Below are positions 1 through 8,461 of a stretch of DNA of 64,000 nt, piece by piece. Source of the stretch: Halobacteriales archaeon QS_9_68_17 (lineage in GTDB: Archaea > Halobacteriota > Halobacteria > Halobacteriales > Natronoarchaeaceae); the NCBI GenBank assembly GCA_003023565.1, contig PXSA01000002.1, positions 1 to 64,000 of the forward strand. The letters run 5' to 3'. The first letter of the stretch is position 1, and each line of letters opens with the position of its first letter. Made by a program: the position numbers and the translations under genes. The notes under the pieces are model-generated. The model had not been told where the DNA came from. It made no database searches and saw only the letters and a list, made by a program, of their open reading frames with translations.

Positions 1-139
1 ACGAAAGTCCCAAAGAAGCGCGCACAGACCGGAGTATCCTACGGCCAGCGTAGGAGAAAGTTGCCTCCGTGGGGGTTCGGCATGAGCCGAGACCCCCAGT
101 GCGGGGAATCCCCGTCCCTTCAGGGCGGGGAGGATGTCA
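1..139 (+). mobile_element. Right end of an IS200/IS605 (IS1341)-type element
   Basis: The segment ends in cggggaggatgtca (126-139), preceded by a hairpin whose arms are ccccg and cgggg. The same 14 bases end a second element at 43620-43633. In haloarchaea such hairpin-plus-ggatgtca tails mark the right end of tnpB-carrying IS200/IS605 elements, the region that also yields the TnpB guide RNA; this family attribution is from memory, not a search. Any tnpB body would lie left of the window. One reading frame stays open from base 1 into ribL, and another frame stops at 83-85, overlapping the ATG at 82. Confidence 0.55.
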
Positions 140-564
140 AGAAAGCGATCGCACAGGGCACCTTCGACCTGCTCCACCCCGGCCACGTCCACTACCTCCG
201 GGAGGCGGCGTCGTTCGGGGACGAACTGCACGTCATCATCGCCAGACGGGAGAACGTCACGCACAAGGCGAAACCGGTGTTGCCGAACCGCCAGCGCCGG
301 GACGTGGTCGGCGCGCTGGAGGCCGTCGACCGCGCCCGTCTCGGCCACCGCGAGGACATCTTCGTCCCCATCGAGGAGATAGACCCGGACTACATCGTGC
401 TCGGTCACGACCAGCACCACGACGAGGACGCCATCGAGGACGAACTCCACCGGCGCGGCGTCGACTGCGAAGTCCGGCGAGCGTCGGGACGGGAGCCCCG
501 CTTCGAGGGCGAACTGCTGTCGACCGGCCGGATCATCGACCGGATCCTCGAACAGCGCGGGTGA
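82..564 (+). CDS. ribL: FAD synthase (CTP/ATP:FMN nucleotidyltransferase), archaeal type
   Basis: This small cytoplasmic nucleotidyltransferase would make FAD from FMN. The HIGH-type motif [14 protein letters not shown] lies near the N-terminus and the second nucleotide-binding motif LLSTGR near the C-terminus; length (about 143 residues of conserved sequence) fits archaeal RibL. The conserved protein begins around [11 protein letters not shown] at 136, but the codon there is GTC, not a start. The insertion-element end occupies the place where the native ATG should be, so translation now probably begins at the in-frame ATG at 82 or the TTG at 61, both inside the element, adding 18 or more foreign residues. 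Function is secure from the motifs; whether it is still well expressed is unknown. Confidence 0.8.
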   Translation: MSRDPQCGESPSLQGGEDVKKAIAQGTFDLLHPGHVHYLREAASFGDELHVIIARRENVTHKAKPVLPNRQRRDVVGALEAVDRARLGHREDIFVPIEEIDPDYIVLGHDQHHDEDAIEDELHRRGVDCEVRRASGREPRFEGELLSTGRIIDRILEQRG

Positions 565-612
565 GCGCCGGTGGTGCGAACGGTTTTGCTCCTCGCCGGG
601 GAACGTCTCGAC

Positions 613-1051
613 GTGACGGACCCGGACGCGAGCGCCGGCAGACGGCGGTTTCTCTCCGCGGCCGGCGTCGGTCCCGGAGCGGCGCTCGGGGACTGTTCGT
701 CAGTGACGGGTGGGGGCGACGACGACACCGACACACCGAGAGGGACGCCCGAAGCGACGGTGACCGTCCGCCCCCGGAACCACGACGACGCGGAGCGGGA
801 GTACGAGGTCGCCGTCCGGCAGGTCGACGACCTGACCGACAGTTTCACCAGCGTCCTCCCGACGAACCGCGAGCGGTGGGTCGAGATTGGCGCGACCTTC
901 GGACCCGCGGACGAACGCCACGAGGTCACGATGACCGTCGGCGAGCCGGCGCGGGACCACGTGGGACCCGACCGACTGGGACGACTACCTCGTCGAGGCG
1001 ACGGTCGGGAGCGGCGACCCGGCGTTCGAGGCGCAGCGTCGAAGCGAGTGA
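613..1051 (+). pseudogene. Haloarchaeal Tat/lipoprotein-like gene with a one-base frameshift
   Basis: From the GTG at 613 the product starts with a twin-arginine signal (GRRRFLSAAGVG) and a lipobox-like cysteine (GDCSS), followed by an extracellular beta-rich domain. Near 952 the reading frame breaks: in the original frame the protein becomes arginine-rich, while the +1 frame continues sensibly with TWDPTDWDDYLVEATVG and stops at 1049-1051. Removing the single c at about 952 restores EPAGTTWDPTDWDD. The gene is therefore either a recent frameshift pseudogene or contains a sequencing error. No specific function can be assigned. Confidence 0.6.
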
Positions 1052-1110
1052 AGCCCGACTCGCGACGGCGAACTGCGACGTACTAATAGGCCGGCCCCGG
1101 ACTGGCACGT

Positions 1111-1815
1111 ATGGACAAGCAGTCGCTCCGCGAACGTGTCTGGGACGAACTGGAGGAGAGCGGCGACGCGCGGTTCCCCTTCCCGCCGCACGGGCGCATC
1201 CCGAACTTCGTGGGGGCCGACGGCGCGGCCGATCGCCTGACGGAGCTGGCGGAGTGGCCGGCAGCCGACGCTATCAAGGCGAACCCCGACTCGCCACAGC
1301 GACCGGTCCGCCGGCGCGCCCTCGAAGCGGGCAAGACGGTGTACATGGCGGTCCCCCGCCTGCGCGACGAGGAGTGCTTTCTCGAACTCGACCCCGACCG
1401 CATCGACGACTACGACACCGCGACGACGCTGTCGGGGTCGTCCGAACTCGGCGTGCAGGTCCGGCCGGCGGAGATGGACCCCGTCGACTTCGTCGTGAGC
1501 GGGAGCGTCGTCGTCGACGACCGCGGCGCGCGCATCGGAAAAGGGGAGGGCTACAGCGACCTGGAGTTCGCCGTCCTGCGCGAACTCGGCCTCGTCGACG
1601 AGTCGGTGACCGTCGCGACGACCGTCCACGAGACCCAGTTCTCGGAGGAGACCCTGCCGACCTCGCCACACGACGTGCCGATGGACTACGTGGTGACGCC
1701 GGAGCGGACGGTCGAGACGGGCGGCGAGTACGAGCGGCCCACAGGGTTGGACTGGGACGCGCTGGGGGAAGAGAAGATAGCGGAGATACCGGTGTTACGG
1801 GAAATGCAGCCCTGA
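1111..1815 (+). CDS. 5-formyltetrahydrofolate cyclo-ligase family protein
   Basis: The 234-residue protein resembles the 5-FTHF cyclo-ligase family, which uses ATP to turn 5-formyl-THF into methenyl-THF in folate recycling. Supporting features are the basic helix VRRRALEAGKTVYMAVPRL and the glycine-rich phosphate-binding stretch KGEGYSDLEFAVLRELG, followed by a valine-rich strand and a conserved tail with DYVVTPER. Haloarchaeal members of this size are usually annotated this way, although folate use in the group differs from bacteria, so the exact substrate is uncertain. It stands alone, with an AT-containing stretch (tactaatagg) just upstream. Confidence 0.75.
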   Translation: MDKQSLRERVWDELEESGDARFPFPPHGRIPNFVGADGAADRLTELAEWPAADAIKANPDSPQRPVRRRALEAGKTVYMAVPRLRDEECFLELDPDRIDDYDTATTLSGSSELGVQVRPAEMDPVDFVVSGSVVVDDRGARIGKGEGYSDLEFAVLRELGLVDESVTVATTVHETQFSEETLPTSPHDVPMDYVVTPERTVETGGEYERPTGLDWDALGEEKIAEIPVLREMQP

Positions 1816-1876
1816 GCAGTGTGCTCGCGACTGCACCGACGCCAAACCACTACTCGCTTCGGACCGTACGATAGGT

Positions 1877-3427
1877 GTGATAAACGGACCAACCCGACGG
1901 TCGGTCCTCCGGACGGTCGCGCTGACCGGTGCGGGCGGAGCGCTCGCCGGGTGTGGCCGGGTCCCCGGGTTCGGCAGTCCCCAAGAGGGCGAGCCGGTCC
2001 CCGACGGGCCGACCGTCGCGCTCGAACCGGTCGCCGAGGGACTGACCGCGCCGCTGGGCTTCGAGACGGCGGACGAAAAGCGGGATCGTCGCTTTGTCGT
2101 CGACCAGACCGGCCTCGTCCGGGTCCACGGCCCGGACGGCCTCCGTGACGACCCGTTTCTGGACCTGCGAGACGAGGTCACCGGGTTCGGCGAGCAGGGG
2201 CTGCTGGGGGCGGCGTTCCATCCCGACTTCGCCGACAACGGTCGCCTGTTCGTGCGCTACAGCGCGGCCCCGCGAACGGGGACGCCGAACGACTACAGCC
2301 ACACGTTCGTCCTCGCGGAGTTCCGCGCCGGCGACGACCGCGAACGCGTCGATCCCGACAGCGAGCGCACGGTACTGGAAATACCGCAACCGCAGGGCAA
2401 CCACAACGCCGGCGCGGTCGCGTTCGGCCCCGACGGCTACCTCTACGTCGGGACGGGCGACGGCGGCGGTGCCGACGACACGGGGCAGGGACACGTCGGC
2501 GACTGGTACGACGAGAACGCGGGCGGCAACGGACAGGACGTGACGGAGAACCTGCTAGGCGGGGTCCTGCGGATCGACGTCGATAGCGACGCGGACGACG
2601 CCCCGTACGCGGTCCCCGACGACAACCCGCTCGTCGGCGAGGAGGGACTGGACGAGTACTACGCGTGGGGCCTGCGCAACCCGTGGCGGTTCTCGTTCGA
2701 CGGCGAGGGTCGCCTGTTCGTCGCCGACGCCGGGCAGGAACTGTTCGAGGAGATAGACGTCGTGGAGAAGGGCGGTAACTACGGGTGGAACGTGAAGGAG
2801 GGGAGCCGCTGTTTCAGCCCGTCGAGTCCGGACGACCCGCCCGAGGACTGCCCGGACGCGACGCCCGAGAGCGTTCACGGCGGCGAACCGCTCGTCGACC
2901 CGGCCATCGAGTACCCGCATCGGGCTGACGGCGAAGCCGTGGGCAGTTCGGTCGTCGGGGGCTACCTCGCGGAGACCGACGCGGTCCCCGCGCTGGAAGG
3001 CCGGTTCGTCTTCGGCGACTTCAGCGCCTCGTTCGGAAACCCCTCGGGGACGCTGTTCGCCGCGACGCCGCCCGAGGACGGGGACGGGCAGTGGGCCGTC
3101 GAGCGCCTCGTTCCGGAGTCGGGGTCGCTGGACCGGTTCGTCCTCTCGCTCGGCCGCGACGCCGAGGGACGGCTCTACGCGCTGACGAGCCAGGAACTCG
3201 CGCCGGAGGGCGAGACGGGCGTCGTGTTCCGGGTCGATACGGCCGAGGGGAGCAAAGGCGGTGACGGAACCGATGCGGAGGGCGGCGACGACACCGGGAA
3301 CGCGACTGACGCCGACGGCTCCGGTGGCGACTCCGCATCGACCGGCCAGTCGGGCTTCGGCCTCGCCGGCGCGGCGGCGGGGCTGCTCGCGGGGGTTCGC
3401 CGGGCGACGAGTGACGGAAAGCGGTGA
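1877..3427 (+). CDS. PQQ-dependent (aldose) sugar dehydrogenase family lipoprotein
   Basis: A 516-residue secreted beta-propeller of the soluble aldose dehydrogenase (YliI-like) family that would oxidise sugars outside the membrane. It starts at a GTG with a Tat signal (RRSVLR) and a lipobox (GGALAGCG). Family motifs include LLGAAFHPDF, the histidine in PQGNHNAG, YLYVGTGDGG, YAWGLRNPWRFSFD and GGNYGWN. The C-terminus is a low-complexity Gly/Asp/Thr linker, then SGFGLAGAAAGLLAGVRR, which resembles a degenerate PGF-CTERM sorting tail. Having both a lipobox and a sorting-like tail is unusual. PQQ dependence is inferred from the family only. Confidence 0.85.
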   Translation: MINGPTRRSVLRTVALTGAGGALAGCGRVPGFGSPQEGEPVPDGPTVALEPVAEGLTAPLGFETADEKRDRRFVVDQTGLVRVHGPDGLRDDPFLDLRDEVTGFGEQGLLGAAFHPDFADNGRLFVRYSAAPRTGTPNDYSHTFVLAEFRAGDDRERVDPDSERTVLEIPQPQGNHNAGAVAFGPDGYLYVGTGDGGGADDTGQGHVGDWYDENAGGNGQDVTENLLGGVLRIDVDSDADDAPYAVPDDNPLVGEEGLDEYYAWGLRNPWRFSFDGEGRLFVADAGQELFEEIDVVEKGGNYGWNVKEGSRCFSPSSPDDPPEDCPDATPESVHGGEPLVDPAIEYPHRADGEAVGSSVVGGYLAETDAVPALEGRFVFGDFSASFGNPSGTLFAATPPEDGDGQWAVERLVPESGSLDRFVLSLGRDAEGRLYALTSQELAPEGETGVVFRVDTAEGSKGGDGTDAEGGDDTGNATDADGSGGDSASTGQSGFGLAGAAAGLLAGVRRATSDGKR

Positions 3428-3440
3428 GAACGGAGAGGCG

Positions 3441-4682
3441 CTACAGGTAGCCTTCCTCGACGAGGCGGTCGACGGCCTCGCGGAGGCGCTCCTTGCTGTT
3501 CGCGTACGAGATGCGGGCGTAACTCGGCGTGCCGAAGGCGGACCCGGGCACCGTCGCGACGTGGGCGTCCTCGATAGCGCCCTCGCACCAGGCGGTGTCG
3601 ACGGTGTCACCGTCTCCGATCCGCTGCTCTTCCAGAGCAGCGCAGTCCTCGTCGACCGGCAGCATCATGTAGAACGCGCCGTCGGGGACGGCCACGTCGA
3701 CGCCGTGGTCGGCGAGCAGGTCGACGAGCATGTCGCGGCGCTCCTCGAACGCCTCGGCCATCTCGGCGACGGCGTCGTCGGTGTTGCGGATGGCCTCGAC
3801 GCCGGCGTGCTGGACGAAGTTGACGGCGCAGGAGACCGAGTGCGAGTGTAGCTTGCCGGCCTGGTCGATCAGTTCCTCGGGCGCGGCGACGTAACCGAGC
3901 CGCCACCCGGTCATCGAGTAGGCCTTGGAGAAGCCGTTGATCGTGACCGTGCGCTCGGCCATCCCGTCGAGCGTGCCGAGGCTGACCGGGTCGACGCCGT
4001 AGGTGATCTCTCGGTATATCTCGTCGGAGATGACGGTCACGTCGTGTTCGACGGCGAGGTCGCGGACGCCCTCCAGCGCGGCCGCGGAGTACACCGCGCC
4101 GTGGGGGTTGCCCGGCGAGTTGACGACGAGCAGTTCCGTCTCGTCGGAGACGGTCGCTTCGAGGTCGTCGAGGGCCGGTTCCAGCCGGAAGTCGTGCTGC
4201 GCGGTGTCGACGCGGGAGACGCTCCCGTTCGACAGCTTCACCATCGCCTCGTAGGACACCCACGCGGGGTCGAGCAGGACGACCTCGTCGCCGGAGCGGG
4301 ACGACGTCCCGCTGGCTGACCGGCTCCGCCCGTCGACGCCGTCGACCAGCGACTGGAACGTCTCGAACAGCGCCTGCTTCCCGCCGGGCGTGACGATGAG
4401 GTTCTCGCGCTCGTAGTGGAGGCCGCAGTCCTCTTGCAGGTACTCGGCGATGGCGTCCCGGAGTTCGGGGATGCCGTTCGACGTGGTGTAGCCGGTGTGG
4501 CCGGCGTCCATCGCCTCCTTGCCGGCCTCGACGACGTTCTCGGGCGTGTCGAAGTCCGGTTCGCCGACGCTCAGGTCGACGACGTCGACGCCGTCGGCCG
4601 CCAGCGCGGAGGCCTTGTTGCTGATCGCGAGCGTCGCGCTCGGTTCGACTCGTTCGACGCGGTCCGCGAAGTCCATGGTCAT
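3441..4682 (-). CDS. Pyridoxal-phosphate aminotransferase, class I (aspartate aminotransferase-like)
   Basis: A 413-residue fold-type I aminotransferase. The PLP lysine lies in NGFSKAYSMTGWRLGY, the PLP-phosphate and pyridine contacts in NSPGNPHG and SDEIYREITYG, and a C-terminal substrate arginine in SYARISYANS. It would transfer amino groups between amino acids and 2-oxoacids; substrate cannot be read from sequence. Relative to the family there is an insertion of about 16-17 residues (GRSRSASGTSSRSG, encoded near 4290-4340) just before the conserved DEVVLLDPAW. The inserted DNA is a nested palindrome. The gene starts one base after the ribH stop, so the two are probably cotranscribed. Confidence 0.85.
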   Translation of the reverse strand: MTMDFADRVERVEPSATLAISNKASALAADGVDVVDLSVGEPDFDTPENVVEAGKEAMDAGHTGYTTSNGIPELRDAIAEYLQEDCGLHYERENLIVTPGGKQALFETFQSLVDGVDGRSRSASGTSSRSGDEVVLLDPAWVSYEAMVKLSNGSVSRVDTAQHDFRLEPALDDLEATVSDETELLVVNSPGNPHGAVYSAAALEGVRDLAVEHDVTVISDEIYREITYGVDPVSLGTLDGMAERTVTINGFSKAYSMTGWRLGYVAAPEELIDQAGKLHSHSVSCAVNFVQHAGVEAIRNTDDAVAEMAEAFEERRDMLVDLLADHGVDVAVPDGAFYMMLPVDEDCAALEEQRIGDGDTVDTAWCEGAIEDAHVATVPGSAFGTPSYARISYANSKERLREAVDRLVEEGYL

Positions 4683-4683
4683 A

Positions 4684-5085
4684 TCAGAGTTCCTCGGCGA
4701 GTTGGACGGCGCTCTCGACCGCCTTCGCGCCGTTGTCGGTACGCGCTCGGGCCTCGTCGGGAGTCATGCCGGGGCCGGAGATGCCGAGGGCGACCGGGGT
4801 GTCGCGGTCGAGGCTCACGTCCGTGAGCCGGCCGTAGGCCGCCTCGGCTATCTTCTGGTCGTGGTCCGTGTCGCCGGTGATTATCGTCCCGACGACCGCC
4901 ACCGCGTCGACGCCGTCCCTGCGCGCCAGTCGGTCGGCGGCCAGCGGCGTGTCGTACGCGCCGGGGACCCGGAGGGTCTCGCCGACCGCCGCGTCCAGTT
5001 CGTCGGCCGCCTCGCGGGCCGACTCCGCCATCTGCTCGGTGATCGGGGCGTTGAACTCCGCGACCACCAGTCCGAGCGTTACCAT
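4684..5085 (-). CDS. ribH: 6,7-dimethyl-8-ribityllumazine synthase
   Basis: Penultimate enzyme of riboflavin synthesis, condensing the ribityl-uracil amine with dihydroxybutanone phosphate. Motifs: AEFNAPI at the N-terminus, VPGAYDTPLAA, GTIITGDTDHDQ containing the catalytic histidine, and a short C-terminal helix. About 133 residues from the ATG at 5085, which fits the short archaeal form; a longer reading frame to 5112 adds an unconserved tail. It lies directly upstream of the aminotransferase gene with a one-base gap. Confidence 0.9.
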   Translation of the reverse strand: MVTLGLVVAEFNAPITEQMAESAREAADELDAAVGETLRVPGAYDTPLAADRLARRDGVDAVAVVGTIITGDTDHDQKIAEAAYGRLTDVSLDRDTPVALGISGPGMTPDEARARTDNGAKAVESAVQLAEEL

Positions 5086-5276
5086 ACTCCCCGATTCCGC
5101 GACGGCCACCATAAGGCCTGCCGTTCCGGCCGAAAATGGCCGGGGACGCGGACGGGGCGGGGTCCGGCGGCGTACCGCCGAGGGGTCGGCCGGAGCGGCC
5201 GCGCCGGCCGGCGCTCCCTCGCCGCCGCGCCCCGCGATATAAAGAGTTTCAACCCCGGGCTACGCTCACAGTGACG

Positions 5277-7075
5277 ATGACAGACGGACCAGCGAGCGGG
5301 ACGACCGACGGTCCCGCCACCGTCCGCGACCGCCTCGGGGACCGGACGGTGCGGGCGGTCGTCGTCCTCGCCGCCCTCGCGCTCGCCGCCCGCCCTTTCA
5401 CGTGAACGAGGCGCTGTTCGGACTCGTCGGCCCCTCCGACTTCGCCGCCCGCCTGGTCGTCGCGCTGGTCGGGGGGCTGCTCCCGCTCGCTGCCCTGCTC
5501 TTTCGGGGGCGACTGGCCGACGACGAGACCGTCGCGCTGTGCTTCTTCCTGGCGCTGAACCCGATCCTGCTGTACTACTCCCGGTTCGTGCGAAACGACG
5601 TGCTCGTCGCAGCGTTCCTGCTGTTCGCGCTCGGCTTCCTCGTCCGAGCCTACGACCTTCGGTCGCCGCCGCATCTCTACGCCGGAGCCGCGGCGCTGGC
5701 GCTCGGGCTGACGACGAAGGAGAACGCCCTGCTGTATCCGCTCGCGTGGGCCGGTGCCGGTCTGCTCCTCGCCGACCACCGGATCCTCCGCACCACTGAC
5801 GGGACCCGCGCCCCGGACGCGCGGCCGGAGGACCGGGAAACGGTCGGGCCGGCCGCCGACGGCGACGAGGCAACGGCCGCCGAAGAGCCGGGCGACGCCG
5901 CGGACGCATCGACCGATGGCGGCGGGGAGTCCGTGGCCGCGCCGCACGGCGAGGAGCGGACCGACTGGGTCGGGTCCCTCCGCGAGAGGGGCGGACGCCA
6001 CGCGGACGAACTGCGCTACTGGGCGGGGCCGGTCGCGCTGGCGCTCGTCGAGGTGGTCGCCGTGCTGGTGCTTTTCTACGCGCCGCGGGGCGACGCCCCC
6101 GGCGAACCGACGCTCGGGAACGCCCTCGGCGACCCGACGCTCCTGCCGGGCGTCCTCGACGCGGCGCTCGTCGGGACGTGGGAGAAGGTCGGGTTCTGGA
6201 CCAGCGGCGTCCAGTTGAGCCACCCATACGTCTCGTGGCTGGTGTACTACGTCGAGACCCTGTTCGTCGCGGCAGGCCCGCTGGTCGGCCTCGCCGTCGT
6301 CGGCTTTCTCGCGGACCGCTACGCCGAGGACGGCCCCCGTGACCTCGTCGCGCTCGCCGCCTACTGGGGCGGTGCGAGCGTGGTCTTCTACCCCATCGTC
6401 AGCGCGACGAAAGCGGCCTGGACGACGGTCCACGTCGTCGTCCCGCTCGCTATCCCGGCCGCGGTCGGCCTCGCGCTGGTCTATCGGTGGGGCGCTGAAG
6501 CCATCGCGGACGACGACCCGGTGAGTGCGGCGCTCACCGGGTTCCTCCTGATCGCCGTCGTCGTCGGCGTCGCCGGCGGGGGGATCCACTACGCCCACGT
6601 CGCGCCGCAGTCGCCGAACAACCCGATGGTCCAGTACGGCCAGCCCGCCGGCGAGATGCAGGGAACGCTCGCCGACGCGGGCGCGGCGGCCGAGGCGAAC
6701 GAGGGGCTCGACGTGCTGTACTACGGCGAGTTCGTCCACGTCGACAACGAGAGCCGCGCCGCCTCCCTGCCCGTCGAGAACGTCACCGACGAGAACGGGG
6801 TCCTCGTCGAGGCCAACTCGAACTGGTACGACCGGCTCCCGCTCCCGTGGTACTTCGAGGCCCACGACGCCGACGTGGCGAGCGTCGACAACCGGTCCGC
6901 GCTCAACCGGACGATAGGGGCGGAGTCCCCGCCCGTGATCGTCGCTCGGGCCGGCCACCGGGGCGACATCGACGCCGTCACGGAGGGGTACGAGTCCCGG
7001 ACGCACGAACTCACCGCGCCGGGGACCGAGATCGTGGTCTACGTGGACGCCGAGGCCATGGACGGCGAAGCGTGA
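5277..7075 (+). pseudogene. Agl23-like / TIGR03663 membrane glycosyltransferase gene, broken near its start
   Basis: From 5402 on the frame encodes a multi-spanning membrane protein typical of the haloarchaeal TIGR03663 family (flippase-associated, GT39-like): VNEALFGLVGPSDFAARLVVAL, LNPILLYYSRFVRNDVLVAA, TTKENALLYPLAWAG, then a charged loop and a C-terminal extracellular domain. The family's first membrane helix is present upstream (ATG 5277: MTDGPASGTT... VVVLAALALAAR) but in another frame, which stops at 5403-5405. The roughly 40 residues that normally join the two, including the acidic loop with the putative catalytic residues, are missing at about 5390-5400. This looks like a deletion that also shifted the frame. 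The intact remainder could start only at GTG 5402. Confidence 0.6.
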
Positions 7076-7195
7076 CGACCGGTCCGGCGACGACGGGCCG
7101 GGACGGCGTAGGGTCCCGCCGGGCGGCCGCCGAACGCGCGGCAGAACCGATGTGGCAACGCTTAAGCGACGGCGGGCGAAACGGCCGCTCACAGG

Positions 7196-8419
7196 ATGAC
7201 TTCGCCGCTCTCGACGCCAGGTCCGACGCTCGGCGTGGTCGGTGGGGGCCAACTCGGCCGGATGATGGCCGAGGCCGCCGCGCCGCTCGGCGTCGAACTC
7301 GTCGTCCTCGACCCGACTCCGGACTGCCCCGCATCGCCCGTCGCCCGCGACCAGATCGTCGGCGACTTCGACGACCCCGAAGCGGCGCGCGAACTGGCCG
7401 ACCGCGCGGACTACCTCACCTTCGAGATCGAACTGGCCGACCCCGGCCTGCTGGCGGAGGTCGGCGAGGCCGCGGGCGTTCCCGTCCACCCCTCGCCCGA
7501 CACCCTACGGACGATCCAGGACAAGCTCGTCCAGAAGCGCGAACTGGCCGAGGCCGGGGTCCCGGTGCCAGCGTTCCGGCGGGCGGACGACGCCGACGAC
7601 GTGCGGGACGCGCTCGACGACCTCGGCTCGCCGGCGATGGTGAAGGCCCGCACCGGCGGCTACGACGGCCGCGGTAACGCGCCGGTCGAGGGGCCGGACG
7701 AGGCCGAGGCCGTGTTCGACACCGTCGGTGCCGGCGAGGGCGGTGCGATGGTCGAGGAACTCGTCGACTTCGAGCGCGAGGTGTCCGTGGTCGGCGTCAA
7801 GGGCGAGGACGGGGTCGCGACGTTCCCCGTCGGCGAGAACGTCCACGTAGAGGAGGTCCTCCGCGAGACGGTCGTCCCGGCCCGGACGAGCGACGCCGTG
7901 CGCGAGCGCGCCGAGTCGGTCGCCCGCGACGTGCTGGAGCTCCTCGACGGCCGCGGCGTGTACGGGACCGAGCTGTTCGAGACGAGCGGGGGCGAGGTCC
8001 TCGTCAACGAGATCGCGCCGCGCCCGCACAACTCCGGTCACTGGACCATTGAGGGGGCGCTCACCTCGCAGTTCGAGCAGCACGTCCGCGCCGTGACGGG
8101 CCGTCCCCTCGGGGCGACCGACCTGCGCGCGACGACGGCGATGGCGAACGTCCTCGGGGACGTTCGCGAAGCGAACGACCCGCGAGCACGTCGGGATCCT
8201 TCGGATTCCGAGGACGTGGACGAGCGTCGGGCGGCCGAACTCCACGGCGTCGACGAGGCGCTCGGAACCCCCGCCGTCGGCTTTCACTGGTACGGCAAGC
8301 GCGAGGTGTACCCGCTCCGGAAGATGGGCCACGTGACCGCCGTCGAGGACGGCGGCGACCCCGACGAACTGCTCGAGAAGGCCCGCGGCGTCCGCGACGG
8401 GCTGACGTTCGACCCCTGA
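7196..8419 (+). CDS. purK: 5-(carboxyamino)imidazole ribonucleotide synthase
   Basis: ATP-grasp enzyme that carboxylates aminoimidazole ribonucleotide with bicarbonate in purine synthesis, feeding PurE downstream. N-terminal nucleotide-fold signature GGGQLGRMM, central LTFEIELAD and KARTGGYDGRGN, ATP-grasp metal residues in NEIAPRPHNSGHW, and C-terminal FHWYGKREVYPLRKMGHVT. At 407 residues it is slightly long because of an insertion (REANDPRARRDPSDSEDVDE, 8161-8217) between two conserved segments; the inserted DNA contains two palindromes with three-base loops and is bracketed by ggacgt repeats 54 bases apart. Followed 42 bases later by purE, so an operon is likely. Confidence 0.93.
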   Translation: MTSPLSTPGPTLGVVGGGQLGRMMAEAAAPLGVELVVLDPTPDCPASPVARDQIVGDFDDPEAARELADRADYLTFEIELADPGLLAEVGEAAGVPVHPSPDTLRTIQDKLVQKRELAEAGVPVPAFRRADDADDVRDALDDLGSPAMVKARTGGYDGRGNAPVEGPDEAEAVFDTVGAGEGGAMVEELVDFEREVSVVGVKGEDGVATFPVGENVHVEEVLRETVVPARTSDAVRERAESVARDVLELLDGRGVYGTELFETSGGEVLVNEIAPRPHNSGHWTIEGALTSQFEQHVRAVTGRPLGATDLRATTAMANVLGDVREANDPRARRDPSDSEDVDERRAAELHGVDEALGTPAVGFHWYGKREVYPLRKMGHVTAVEDGGDPDELLEKARGVRDGLTFDP

Positions 8420-8461
8420 CGGCCGGCGCGGCGCTTCCGAGACGACCACGCGACCACGACC

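Noticed and set aside
69-1874. A 601-codon open frame on the + strand across ribL, the lipoprotein gene and the cyclo-ligase gene
   Set aside because: It is extremely arginine/proline-rich, the usual shadow of GC-rich haloarchaeal genes, and overlaps better-supported acidic proteins.
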